This document shows positions 11,721-20,154 of a stretch of 64,000 bases of DNA, piece after piece; position 1 is the stretch's first letter; every line of letters begins with the position of its first letter. This DNA is from Egibacteraceae bacterium (GTDB lineage: Bacteria; Actinomycetota; Nitriliruptoria; Euzebyales; Egibacteraceae). The notes beneath the pieces are model-generated. The model was given only the letters and a program-made list of their open reading frames with translations. It had not been told where the DNA came from and did not search any database. Both the position numbers and the translations under genes were made by a program. The stretch is from NCBI GenBank assembly GCA_040905805.1, contig JBBDQS010000146.1, forward strand, positions 1 to 64,000, given 5' to 3'.

Positions 11721-13313
11721 ATGGTGAGCGACCCCACCGGGCACCGCACGGCGTCCGGCATCCCCGCGCAGCCGGTCTACCGGCCGGACGACGTGGCGCT
11801 CGACTATGACCGTGATCTCGGGGATCCCGGCACCTTCCCGTTCACCCGCGGGGTGTACGACTCGATGTACCGCGGACGCGTGTGGACGATGCGCCAGTAC
11901 GCGGGGTTCGCCACCGCAGCGGCGTCCAACGCCCGGTACCGGTACCTGCTCGACCAGGGCCAGACCGGCCTGTCGGTGGCGTTCGACCTCCCGACGCAGA
12001 TGGGCTACGACTCCGACCACGAGCTCGCGGCCGGCGAGGTGGGCAAGGTGGGGGTCGCGATCGACTCGCTGGCGGATATGCGGGCGCTGTTCGACGGCAT
12101 CCCGCTCGCCGACGTGTCGACGTCGATGACCATCAACGCGCCCGCGGCGATCCTCCTGCTGCTCTACCAGCTGGTCGGGGAGGAGCAGGGGGTCGATCCG
12201 GCCCGCCTACGCGGCACCGTGCAGAACGACGTGCTGAAGGAGTACATCGCTCGCGGCACCTACATCTTCCCGCCGGTGCCGTCCCTGCGGATCGTCACCG
12301 ACACCTTCGCCTACTGCGCCGCGGAGCTGCCGAGCTTCAACTCCATCTCGATCTCGGGGTACCACATCGGCGAGGCCGGCGCGACGGCGACGCAGGAGGT
12401 CGCCTTCACGCTCGCCGACGCGATCGCCTACGTCGACGCCGCCGTGGCCGCCGGGCTCGACGTCGACGCGTTCGCCCCCCGGCTGTCGTTCTTCTTCGTC
12501 GCCCGGTCCTCGCTGCTGGAGGAGGTCGCCAAGTTCCGCGCTGCACGGCGTCTGTGGGCCCGCATCATGCGTGACCGGTACGGTGCCCGCGACGAGCGCT
12601 CGCAGATGCTGCGCTTCCACACGCAGACCGCCGGCGTGCAGCTGACCGCCCAGCAGGCGGAGGTGAACATGGCGCGCGTCACCATCCAGGCGCTGGCCGC
12701 CACCCTCGGTGGCACCCAGTCCCTGCACGCCAACGCCTTCGACGAGGCCCTCGCGCTGCCGTCGGAGACCGCCGCCCGGCTGGCACTGCGCACCCAGCAG
12801 GTGATCGCCCACGAGACCGACGTCCCCCTGACCGCCGATCCCCTGGCCGGCAGCTGGTTCATCGAGTCCCTCACCGACCAGATCGAAGACCAGGTCAACG
12901 ACTACCTCGCCCGCATCGAGGAGATGGGCGGGGCCGTCCGCGCGATCGAGGCCGGCTTCCAGAAGGCCGAGATCGAGCGCAGTGCCTACGAGCTGGCCAA
13001 GGCCATCGAGTCCGGCGAGCAGGTCATCGTCGGGGTCAACCGCTACCAGATCGACGAGGACATCGACCCGGACCTGCAGCGTGTCGACGACGCCGTCGCC
13101 GACGGCCAGGTGACCCAGCTGCGGACCATTCGCGCCGAGCGCGACGCCGACGTCGTCCGTGCGGCACTCGCCGAGGTGGATCGGGCTGCCCGAGGCGACG
13201 CCAACCTCCTGCCGCCCATGAAGGAGGCCCTGCGGTGCATGGCGACCGTCGGGGAGATCTGCGACACCCTGCGCGCCGTCTTCGGTCGGTACCGCCCGGC
13301 TGACGCGATGTAG
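11721..13313 (+). CDS. Methylmalonyl-CoA mutase-type large subunit (catalytic domain only)
   Basis: A 530-aa acyl-CoA mutase catalytic (TIM-barrel) subunit. It would interconvert methylmalonyl-CoA and succinyl-CoA using adenosylcobalamin. Substrate-determining positions match the methylmalonyl type: tyrosine in RQY (Y60), where isobutyryl-CoA mutases have Phe and hydroxyisobutyryl-CoA mutases Ile, and arginine in PSLR (R190), where the others have Gln. The C-terminal cobalamin-binding domain of single-chain mutases is absent, so a separate small subunit must exist elsewhere. A TAGACT box ends 9 nt before the ATG, suggesting leaderless transcription. The gene ends at a strong shared terminator. 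Confidence 0.88.
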   Translation: MVSDPTGHRTASGIPAQPVYRPDDVALDYDRDLGDPGTFPFTRGVYDSMYRGRVWTMRQYAGFATAAASNARYRYLLDQGQTGLSVAFDLPTQMGYDSDHELAAGEVGKVGVAIDSLADMRALFDGIPLADVSTSMTINAPAAILLLLYQLVGEEQGVDPARLRGTVQNDVLKEYIARGTYIFPPVPSLRIVTDTFAYCAAELPSFNSISISGYHIGEAGATATQEVAFTLADAIAYVDAAVAAGLDVDAFAPRLSFFFVARSSLLEEVAKFRAARRLWARIMRDRYGARDERSQMLRFHTQTAGVQLTAQQAEVNMARVTIQALAATLGGTQSLHANAFDEALALPSETAARLALRTQQVIAHETDVPLTADPLAGSWFIESLTDQIEDQVNDYLARIEEMGGAVRAIEAGFQKAEIERSAYELAKAIESGEQVIVGVNRYQIDEDIDPDLQRVDDAVADGQVTQLRTIRAERDADVVRAALAEVDRAARGDANLLPPMKEALRCMATVGEICDTLRAVFGRYRPADAM

Positions 13314-13321
13314 GCAGCGGG

Positions 13322-13366
13322 TGCGTTGAGGATCAGGGCCACCACGCGGCCCTGATCCTCAACGCA
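13322..13366. terminator. Perfect 19-bp bidirectional terminator hairpin
   Basis: The left arm (13322-13340) and right arm (13348-13366) are perfect reverse complements (19 bp) with a 7-nt loop. It sits between the convergent mutase and HAD genes. The right arm contains the HAD stop codon, so the hairpin can end transcription from both sides. Confidence 0.85.
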
Positions 13367-14045
13367 GCAGCGCGGTCACCGCCTCGAGGTCCCCCAGGTC
13401 GTGCAGCACCGCGTCGGCGGGCAGAGCCGCAAGCGTCTCGTAGGGCACCCGGCCGGTCGCGACGAGCAGGCAGCGGGCACCGCCGGCGCGCGCACAGGCC
13501 AGGTCGTTGGGCGTGTCGCCGACCACCCACACCTCGTCGGGCTCCCGGCCGTAGCGCTGGACGAAGCGCCGTCGCGCGACCGGCACGAGCTCGCACCGGT
13601 CGTGGTGGTCGCTGCCGTACGCGCCGATCTCCAGGTCGAACCACCGATCGACGCCGAAGACCGCGAGCTTCAATGCGGCGTTGGCAGCGATGTTGCCGGT
13701 CAGCACGGTCTGCACGACCCGCGGGTCGCCGTCGAGTCGGGCGAGCAGCGCCGCGACACCGGGGAGCAGGCGCCCGTTCTCCCGCAGGCGCTCGGGTGAG
13801 CCGGCCAGCTCGTCCTCGAGGTGGCGGAGGATCCCCGCCAGGCCCTCGGCCGCGGCGGCGGGATCCAGGCCCATGGTCTCGAGGATCTCCAGCGCGATCT
13901 GCGGGTCGGTCTTGCCGCTCATCGCGATGCCGTGCGCGCCGGGGTGGGTGCCCGTCGCCCGGTGCACCGCGGTGGCGAACGCCTCCCGGGCGAGGGGGCC
14001 GGCGCGCAGCACCGTGCCGTCGATGTCCCACAGCAGCAGCATCAC
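13359..14045 (-). CDS. HAD-superfamily phosphatase (phosphoglycolate phosphatase-like)
   Basis: A 228-aa haloacid-dehalogenase-type hydrolase. Motif I is WDIDGT with the nucleophile D7 and acid/base D9. Motif II is LTGN near residue 116, and motif IV is VVGDTPND near 175. A helical cap of about residues 15-85 marks subclass I (phosphoglycolate phosphatase/beta-phosphoglucomutase-like). The substrate is unknown. It is convergent with the mutase gene, and its final codons form part of the terminator stem. Confidence 0.85.
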   Translation of the reverse strand: MMLLLWDIDGTVLRAGPLAREAFATAVHRATGTHPGAHGIAMSGKTDPQIALEILETMGLDPAAAAEGLAGILRHLEDELAGSPERLRENGRLLPGVAALLARLDGDPRVVQTVLTGNIAANAALKLAVFGVDRWFDLEIGAYGSDHHDRCELVPVARRRFVQRYGREPDEVWVVGDTPNDLACARAGGARCLLVATGRVPYETLAALPADAVLHDLGDLEAVTALLR

Positions 14046-14141
14046 CCTAGGCCATCCGTTGCCGGATCCGCCGCGTGAAGGATTCCTGTCGGCTCATCGC
14101 CATGCCCTTTGCGTCGCCTCGGTCGGGGGTAGGCCCGGAGG

Positions 14142-14714
14142 TCAGCGGCCCGTCTCCGAGAAGTGGTGGTAGTCCTTGATGCTGCTCCAGTCCCCGCCCC
14201 AGCCCCACCCGACCGCGTCGAACGCGTCGACGACCGGGCCCGGCCGGGTGATCATGCCGGCGCGCAGGTGGTCGCGGTCCAGGTAGTCCGCACCGGCGAC
14301 GGGTGAGATCCGTCCGTCGCGCACGTACGGGTTCTGCAGGGGGTTGAGGTCGATCGCGGTGCCGAACGCGTGCTCGGACCAGCGGTCGGTGCCCTCCAAC
14401 CGCCGGCAGTTGAAGGCGGAGGTGTTGTTGGCCTCCATCGACCGGTCGTCATCGCCGGCGAAGGCCTCGACCGGCTCCATGCGCGCGATGGGAAAGCGTG
14501 CGGCGAGGAGATCGGCGAAGACGGCACGCACCGTGTCGGCCACGCGCACGGCCACGACCATCCGCCCGGCGTGCACGTGGCCGTCGAAGCCCCAATGGTT
14601 CAGCTCGAGCAGGGCGAGGTCGTCGAGCCCGACCGGACAACCGGGGTGCCACGACACGCCGGTCATCGCGGCACGCACGTTCGGGGGAAGGGGTGTCGCT
14701 GCGGTTGACTCCAT
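14142..14714 (-). CDS. M15-type D-Ala-D-Ala carboxypeptidase-like domain
   Basis: A 190-aa open frame from ATG 14714 resembling the VanY/M15 peptidase-4 family, which trims peptidoglycan stem peptides. The zinc-site pattern is visible: N-C-R-R-x7-W-S-E-H-A-F-G-T-A-I-D-L-N (SEHAFGTAIDLN) and a terminal W...DYHHFSE. Enzymes of this kind act outside the membrane, yet this frame has no signal sequence. A signal/anchor plus a Pro/Ala-rich linker lies immediately upstream in a different frame (see 14715-15010), so the complete protein was probably secreted and is now split, or a base is wrong in the linker repeat. Confidence 0.7.
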   Translation of the reverse strand: MESTAATPLPPNVRAAMTGVSWHPGCPVGLDDLALLELNHWGFDGHVHAGRMVVAVRVADTVRAVFADLLAARFPIARMEPVEAFAGDDDRSMEANNTSAFNCRRLEGTDRWSEHAFGTAIDLNPLQNPYVRDGRISPVAGADYLDRDHLRAGMITRPGPVVDAFDAVGWGWGGDWSSIKDYHHFSETGR

Positions 14715-15010
14715 GCGGTCCTCCGTGGGGATCGCGGCGGCCGGGGTGGGCTCGCCCGCGGGTGCGGTGGGCTCGCCGCGGGTGCGTTGGGCGGCCCGCT
14801 CTCGCCCGCGGCACGGTCGCGCTCCAGGGTCGGTGCCGGCTCCTGCGCAGGCTCGAGTGCAGCGGCGGGCGCCGGCGGGGGCGCCGCCGCGGGCGCTTCT
14901 TGGTGGCCGGGTGCGGGGCCCGTCGCCGTCACGGCCAGCACGCCGGCGGCGGTGAGCGCCACCGCGGCGATCATGCCCGCGAGCACAGCGACCCAAGCAC
15001 GGCGGCTCAT
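14715..15010 (-). pseudogene. Frameshifted 5' part (signal anchor and Pro/Ala linker) of the M15 peptidase
   Basis: From ATG 15010 a basic start (MSRRAW) is followed by about 22 hydrophobic residues and a Pro/Ala/Glu-rich linker, an ideal secretion or anchor segment. Its frame runs past the peptidase start and ends near 14663 in arginine/serine-rich text. The peptidase frame takes over within a short GGCGAGCCCACC direct repeat near 14730-14790. A one-base change in this repeat would fuse the two into a single secreted protein of about 290 aa. Confidence 0.6.
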
Positions 15011-15187
15011 GCTCCCATCCTGCCGCACGCCGTACGCTGCGGCGGACCCGCCAGCTGCGGGAGAGGAGGCGCCGTGGGTGTCCGATGGCCCGGCTGGGCG
15101 GCCGAATCGATCGAGATCGCGCCACCCGATCCTGCCTGGCCGGGGCGGGCGGCGGTGTGGCGCCAGGAAGAAGATTGCGGACGCGGG

Positions 15188-15218
15188 TTGACCCTGACGT
15201 AGCGGGACGCCGTAGCGT
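15188..15218 (+). promoter_or_regulatory. MerR-type promoter of the TipA-like gene
   Basis: TTGACC (15188-15193) and TAGCGT (15213-15218) are separated by 19 bp. This over-long spacer is characteristic of promoters activated by MerR-family proteins, which twist the DNA to align the boxes. The GGAGG ribosome site and ATG 15240 follow, so autoactivation is likely. Confidence 0.5.
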
Positions 15219-15239
15219 CGACGTCGGAGGTGGTCACCG

Positions 15240-15995
15240 ATGAGCTACACGGTGGGAGAGGTCGCCCGCGTCGCGGGCGTGACCGTTCGCACCCTGCACC
15301 ACTACGACGAGATCGGGTTGCTGCACCCGAGCGGCCGGACCCCCGCGGGGTACCGGCAGTACGCCGACGAGGACCTGGACCGCCTCCAGCAGATCCTGGC
15401 CTACCGGGCCATGGGGTTCGAGCTGGACAAGGTCGCCGCGATCCTCGACGACCCCGATCTCGACCCGATCGACCACCTGCGCAGCCAGCAAACCGTGCTC
15501 ACGGACCGCCTGGAGCAGCTGCAGGCAATGGTCACCGCACTCGAGAAGACGATGGAGGCACGCAAGATGGGCATCTCACTGACCCCCGACGAGCAGTTCG
15601 AGGTCTTCGGCGACTTCGACTCCGGCGCGTACGCCGAGGAGGTCGAGGAGCGCTGGGGCGGCACCGACGCCTACCGGCAGTCGAAGGGCCGCACCGAGGC
15701 GTACACCAAGACCGACTGGCTGGTCATGGGGGAGGAGGCCGGCGAGATCGAGTTGGGCTTCGCCGCGGCCATGGCCGCGGGCACGCCCCCTGACAGTGCC
15801 GAGACGATGGACATCGCCGAGTCCCACCGCCGGCACATCGCACGGTGGTTCTACGACTGCCCGCCCGAGATGCATCGCGGCCTCGGGGAGATGTACATCG
15901 CCGACCCGCGGTTCACCGCTCACTATGAGGAGACGGCCGCCGGGCTGGCGCAGTACGTCCGCGACGCGGTCGTGGCCAACGCTGACCGTTCGTAG
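15240..15995 (+). CDS. MerR-family regulator with TipAS ligand-binding domain
   Basis: A 251-aa transcription activator. The N-terminal MerR winged helix (residues 1-70: YTVGEVARVAGVTVRTLHHYDE...) is followed by a dimerisation coiled coil (about 75-115) and a C-terminal TipAS domain (about 130-250), which in TipA binds thiopeptide-type antibiotics. Family knowledge suggests a drug-sensing role, but no efflux or resistance gene is adjacent, so the target may be itself or distant. ATG 15240 has GGAGG upstream and a promoter with 19-bp spacing. Confidence 0.88.
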   Translation: MSYTVGEVARVAGVTVRTLHHYDEIGLLHPSGRTPAGYRQYADEDLDRLQQILAYRAMGFELDKVAAILDDPDLDPIDHLRSQQTVLTDRLEQLQAMVTALEKTMEARKMGISLTPDEQFEVFGDFDSGAYAEEVEERWGGTDAYRQSKGRTEAYTKTDWLVMGEEAGEIELGFAAAMAAGTPPDSAETMDIAESHRRHIARWFYDCPPEMHRGLGEMYIADPRFTAHYEETAAGLAQYVRDAVVANADRS

Positions 15996-16120
15996 CTGTC
16001 CCGCCCCGTCCGGTGAGGGGTCTGGCGCACCGTAGCGGTGTGCTGAACGCCGCGCCGCGGGTGCGTGCAGACCGCATCGCCTCCGCCGCCAGCAGGCGAG
16101 CGCAGCGGCGGTGAGGCCGG

Positions 16121-17593
16121 TCAGCGCCCGCCGAGCGCGTCGTGCAAGGCGCGGATGCGGCTGACCGGCCCGCCGTAGGCCGCGAGCATGGCGGGGTCGG
16201 GAACCACGTGGTCCCCGCCGTGCTCGACTGTGGCTGCCGCTGCCGCCGTGTCGGGGAACACCCCCGCGGCGACCCCGCCGAGCAGGGCTGCGCCCAGGGC
16301 GGCGGCCTCCGTCAGCGCGGGTCGGTGCAGGGTTTGACCCGTGACCGCCGCCTTGATCGCGAGCAGGAGCGGGGTGCGGGTCCCGCCGCCGATCACGCGC
16401 AGGGTTTGGCGGCTGGGCGCGGCGTGCGCGGTCAGGCGTGCCAGGACGTCGCCGGCCGCAACGGCGAGGCCCTCGAGCACCGCGCGGGTAACGGTGCCCC
16501 GGTCGGTGTCGGGCGTCAGGCCCACCAGCGCCCCGGGCGCGCCGTCGACCACCCCGGGCAGGGCCAGGTGCGGCGCGAAGACGACGCCGTGGGCGCCAGG
16601 GGGCACCGCGCCCGCCTCGGCGAGCAGCTCGGCGCGGTCGCCGTCCAGCATGCGCAGCGCCCACTCGAGGCTGGCGCCGCCGGCGTGCACCCCAGCCGCT
16701 GCGTACCAGCGGTCGGCGGCGACGTGCACCCCCTGCGAGAACCGCGGCGTGGTGGCGTCGGTGGGCAGTGGCGCGGTCAGCGGGACGAGCAGGGACTCGG
16801 CCGTGCCCATCGAGTCCAGGGCACGCCCGGGGTCGGTCACCCCCGCAGCCAGCGCCCCGCACACGTGGTCGTGGCCGCCTGCGCCGACCACGGTGTGCTC
16901 GGGCAGTCCCGTCGCGCGCGCCGCCGATCGGGTCACCCGACCGAGGGCCGTCCCGCTGCTGACCAGCGGGGCGAAGAGAGTCGCGGGGATCCCAGTGGCG
17001 TCGAGGACCTCGGCGGACCACCGCCGCGCACGCAGGTCGAGGGCCCCCGTGCGGGTGGCCAACGACAGGTCCGTGGCCTGGTGCCCGCACAGTCGGTAGG
17101 CCACGTAGTCGGCGACGTTCAGCCAGGCGCGGGTGCGGGTGAACGCGTCTTGGTCGTGCTCGGCCAGCCAGGCGAGCTTGCAGATCCCGTAGATCGGCTG
17201 CGGCGGCACACCGGTGACGGCCCGCAACCGGTCGGCACCGAGGGTGTCGGCCAGTCGCCGGGCTTGGGCGTCCGAGCGCCGGTCGAACCACGCGATCACC
17301 GGTGCCGTCGGGGTCCCCGATTCGTCCAGCGGCACGCCGGCCTCGGCCATGCTCGCCACGGCGACGCTCACGACGCGGTCGGGATTGTCGACACGGCCGA
17401 GGGCGTCACGCAGCACCGCCACGGCGGCGTCCCACAGTGCCTGCGCGTCGTGCTCGGTGCGACCCGGTGGGGTCAAACGCACGGGGGTGGGCACCGCCGC
17501 GACCGCAACCGCCCGGCCCGCAGGCTCGTACACGGCCGCTTTGATGGAGGTCGTACCGACGTCGACGCCGGCCAGCAGCGGTTCGATGGTCAT
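16121..17593 (-). CDS. FGGY-family carbohydrate kinase
   Basis: A 490-aa sugar kinase of the xylulokinase/gluconokinase fold. The N-terminal ATPase phosphate loop is GVDVGTTSIKAAVYEP (residues 9-24). The C-terminal half has the glycine-rich GGG nucleotide segment VIGGGTRTPLL and the helix rich in alanine that ends the FGGY domain. The substrate sugar or sugar alcohol cannot be told from sequence alone. ATG 17593 overlaps the stop of the FAD oxidase upstream by 4 bp (ATGA), so the two are one operon. The pair suggests catabolism of a hydroxy acid or polyol. Confidence 0.85.
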   Translation of the reverse strand: MTIEPLLAGVDVGTTSIKAAVYEPAGRAVAVAAVPTPVRLTPPGRTEHDAQALWDAAVAVLRDALGRVDNPDRVVSVAVASMAEAGVPLDESGTPTAPVIAWFDRRSDAQARRLADTLGADRLRAVTGVPPQPIYGICKLAWLAEHDQDAFTRTRAWLNVADYVAYRLCGHQATDLSLATRTGALDLRARRWSAEVLDATGIPATLFAPLVSSGTALGRVTRSAARATGLPEHTVVGAGGHDHVCGALAAGVTDPGRALDSMGTAESLLVPLTAPLPTDATTPRFSQGVHVAADRWYAAAGVHAGGASLEWALRMLDGDRAELLAEAGAVPPGAHGVVFAPHLALPGVVDGAPGALVGLTPDTDRGTVTRAVLEGLAVAAGDVLARLTAHAAPSRQTLRVIGGGTRTPLLLAIKAAVTGQTLHRPALTEAAALGAALLGGVAAGVFPDTAAAAATVEHGGDHVVPDPAMLAAYGGPVSRIRALHDALGGR

Positions 17594-18975
17594 CCCGCCC
17601 CGTGGGGTCGCGGCCCGAGGAGCACGCCGGGGTTGAGCAGCCCACCGGGGTCGAGTGCGTCCTTGAGCGCGCGCATGACCGCGAGGTCGGTGGCGCGGCG
17701 GGTGGCGGCCAGCCACCCCACCTTGGCCTGGCCGATGCCGTGCTCGGCGCTGATCGACCCGCCGAGCTCCGCCACAAGGCCGAGCACCGCGTCGTCGACC
17801 GTCGGATCCTCGGCGGCGGGTCCCACCACGTTCACGTGCAGGTTGCCGTCGGCGAGATGGCCCCACAGGACGGTGCGCGCCCCCGGCGCGGCCTCGGCGA
17901 CCCGGCGGCGCACCGCGGGCTCGAACGCCGCCATGGTTCCCAGCGGCACGCTCACGTCGAGCTTGTGCGCCACGCCGAGCGCAGCGACGGCCTCGGTGTG
18001 CCGCTCCCGGTACGCCCACAGTGCCGCCCGTCCCGCACGGTCGGTGGCGACGGCGGCGTCGGTGACCTCCGGGACGTCGCCGATGACGGCGGCCAGCTCG
18101 TCGGTGGGGTCGCGGTGAGCGGCGCACTCCACGAGCAGCACGCACGGCGCATTCGTGGGCAGCGGCGGTGGCAGGCCGGTGTGCCCTGTGACGAGGTCGA
18201 TGCCGTCGGCGTAGCAGACCTCAGCCGCCTCCAGCGACGGCAGCCGGGCGCGCAGGCGCGCCAGCACCGCGACCGCGTCGGCGGTGGACGTTACGGCGAG
18301 CAGCGCCACGACCCGGGCGGGCAGCGCCGGGACCAGCCCGAGGTACGCCCGGGTCACCACGGCCAGGGTGCCCTCGCTGCCGGTGAGCAGGCTCGGCAGG
18401 TGGTAGCCGGTGTTGTCCTTGGTCAGGCCGGCCAGGTGCGACACCACGCTCCCGTCGGCAAAGACCGCCTCCACCCCGCGCACGTGGGCGCGCATCGCGC
18501 CGTAGCGAAGGACGCGCACGCCACCCGCGTTGGTCGCGACCAGCCCGCCGACCGTGGCGCTGTCACGCGCGGCGAGGTCGACGGGGAACGCCAGGCCCGC
18601 GGCGGCGGCGTGCGCCTGCAGGGCGGCCAGCGTGACCCCGGCGCCGACGACCACGCCGCCGGCCGCGGTGTCCACCGGCTCCATCCCGTTGAGCCGCGAC
18701 AGGCTGAGGACCACCTCGCCGCCTCGTGGCACGCCGCCGCCGACCAACCCCGTGTTGCCCCCTTGCGGGACGACCGGCGCGCCGGCGGCGGCGCACGCCC
18801 GCAGGCAGGCCGCGACCTGCCGGGTGTCGGCCGGGCGCACGACCAGACGGGCGCGGCCGTGGTACCGGCCGGTCCAGTCGACCTCGTAGGGGGCGCGGAC
18901 GTCGGGGTCGCCCAGGACCTGTGCGGGACCGACGGCGGCGGCCAGACGGTCCTGCAGGGCGGTCACGGGCCGCAT
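17590..18975 (-). CDS. FAD-linked 2-hydroxyacid dehydrogenase (GlcD/D-lactate dehydrogenase family)
   Basis: A 461-aa flavoprotein. The FAD-binding-4 domain contains PQGGNTGLVGGGVP (about residues 63-76) and SATVGGLVATNAGGV. The C-terminal oxidase domain has the metal/substrate motif GHLADGNLHVNV and EHGIGQAK. Relatives oxidise glycolate, D-lactate or D-2-hydroxyglutarate. The specific substrate is not visible. The open frame extends upstream to 19806, but homology starts at ATG 18975. It heads an operon with the FGGY kinase. Confidence 0.87.
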   Translation of the reverse strand: MRPVTALQDRLAAAVGPAQVLGDPDVRAPYEVDWTGRYHGRARLVVRPADTRQVAACLRACAAAGAPVVPQGGNTGLVGGGVPRGGEVVLSLSRLNGMEPVDTAAGGVVVGAGVTLAALQAHAAAAGLAFPVDLAARDSATVGGLVATNAGGVRVLRYGAMRAHVRGVEAVFADGSVVSHLAGLTKDNTGYHLPSLLTGSEGTLAVVTRAYLGLVPALPARVVALLAVTSTADAVAVLARLRARLPSLEAAEVCYADGIDLVTGHTGLPPPLPTNAPCVLLVECAAHRDPTDELAAVIGDVPEVTDAAVATDRAGRAALWAYRERHTEAVAALGVAHKLDVSVPLGTMAAFEPAVRRRVAEAAPGARTVLWGHLADGNLHVNVVGPAAEDPTVDDAVLGLVAELGGSISAEHGIGQAKVGWLAATRRATDLAVMRALKDALDPGGLLNPGVLLGPRPHGAG

Positions 18976-19080
18976 CGTAGGCGATGGGCGCCACGCCGGC
19001 CGCGGCGATCGGGGCGAACGGGGGCGCAGCGGTAGGGTCGTGGCCATGTTCCCCGAGCAGCGCAGCCGTCGGGAGCGGCC

Positions 19081-20154
19081 GTGACGGCGCCGGTCGACCG
19101 TCACCCCGCGTTCCCTGGGGACGCGGTGGCTGCGCACTGGAGCGCCCAGCGGGGGCTGCCCCTGACCCCGTACCGGTCCTGGGGGGTGCCGCTGGTGCGC
19201 GACGGCAGCGTGCTGCGCACGGCAGGAGGCAGCGACTTCCCGGGCGTCTTCCCCGACCCGACGAGCCCGCCGCTGGACCCTCCGGTGCCGCCCCGGGGGG
19301 TGGCCGCGCTGATCCTCCACGACGTCACCGACGAGGGCGGGGTGCCCGACCAGGCGGTCGTGCTCGACGCGCGCGCCCGGACGTACCTGCGCTACGAGTG
19401 CGCGTCCGCGGAGTTCGGGACGGACCCGGAGGCCTACTGGCACGACACGCTCAGCACCAAGCGGCGCAAGCGTCTGCGCCACGACCGGCGCAAGCTCGCC
19501 GAGGGCGGAGAGGTCACCGTGCGCTGGGTCGACGCCGCCGACGCCGACGCGATGTTCGGCCGCTTCTTCGCGATGCTGTGCTCGCGGGCTCGCCACCACG
19601 GCGCGTACGATGCCAACGTGCTGGACGGGGCGTACCTGCGTGACGTGTGGCGCCGCTTCGCGGGCCGGGACCTGCTGGTCAGCGCCTTGTGCGTGGGGGA
19701 TCGGCCGGTCAGCTTCCGCACCGGATACGCCGTCGGGACCCGCTTCGTCGGCTACATGCCGGCCATCGACCGGGCGTTCGGCACCGCCAGCGTCGGTGAC
19801 CTGCACATGCAGCTACTGATGCCCGAGCTCGCCGCGCTGGGGATCACCTCCTACCACATGGGCAAGGGGTCGCGCGGCAACAAGGAGGTCTGGGCGACCG
19901 GCACCTACACCCTGTCCACGGTGGTCGTCCCGCTGGCGGCGGGCCTGCGCGCCCGGGGGGTGACGGCGATCGAGGACGGTCGCCAGCGGCTCCGCCGGGC
20001 CATCACCGCCCGCGGTTGGGAGGTGCCCCTGCGCCGTGGGCTGCACCGCGTGCACACGCGTCCGGGGGCGACCTACCGTCGCGTGCTCGAGGGCGGGGGT
20101 GCCGGCGGCGCCGACCGCCTCGAGGGGACCGGCGGGGCAGCGGGACAGCCGTGA
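19081..20154 (+). CDS. GNAT-superfamily (FemAB/BioF2-like) acyltransferase
   Basis: A 357-aa protein with the acetyltransferase-6 fold (about residues 115-280), recognised by the KRRKRLRHDRRKL helix and the later region GYMPAIDRAF...DLHMQLLMPELAALG. Relatives transfer acyl or aminoacyl groups during envelope or capsule synthesis. GTG 19081 follows GGGAGCGG. The stop overlaps the next start (GTGA at 20151-20154). It is the first gene of a coupled trio whose other two products are membrane proteins, which favours a cell-envelope function. The substrate is unknown. Confidence 0.75.
   Translation: MTAPVDRHPAFPGDAVAAHWSAQRGLPLTPYRSWGVPLVRDGSVLRTAGGSDFPGVFPDPTSPPLDPPVPPRGVAALILHDVTDEGGVPDQAVVLDARARTYLRYECASAEFGTDPEAYWHDTLSTKRRKRLRHDRRKLAEGGEVTVRWVDAADADAMFGRFFAMLCSRARHHGAYDANVLDGAYLRDVWRRFAGRDLLVSALCVGDRPVSFRTGYAVGTRFVGYMPAIDRAFGTASVGDLHMQLLMPELAALGITSYHMGKGSRGNKEVWATGTYTLSTVVVPLAAGLRARGVTAIEDGRQRLRRAITARGWEVPLRRGLHRVHTRPGATYRRVLEGGGAGGADRLEGTGGAAGQP

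Noticed and set aside
10799-11761. Upstream extension of sdhA in the same frame
   Set aside because: It overlaps sdhC in another frame and has no SdhA homology; ATG 10798 fits the family start.
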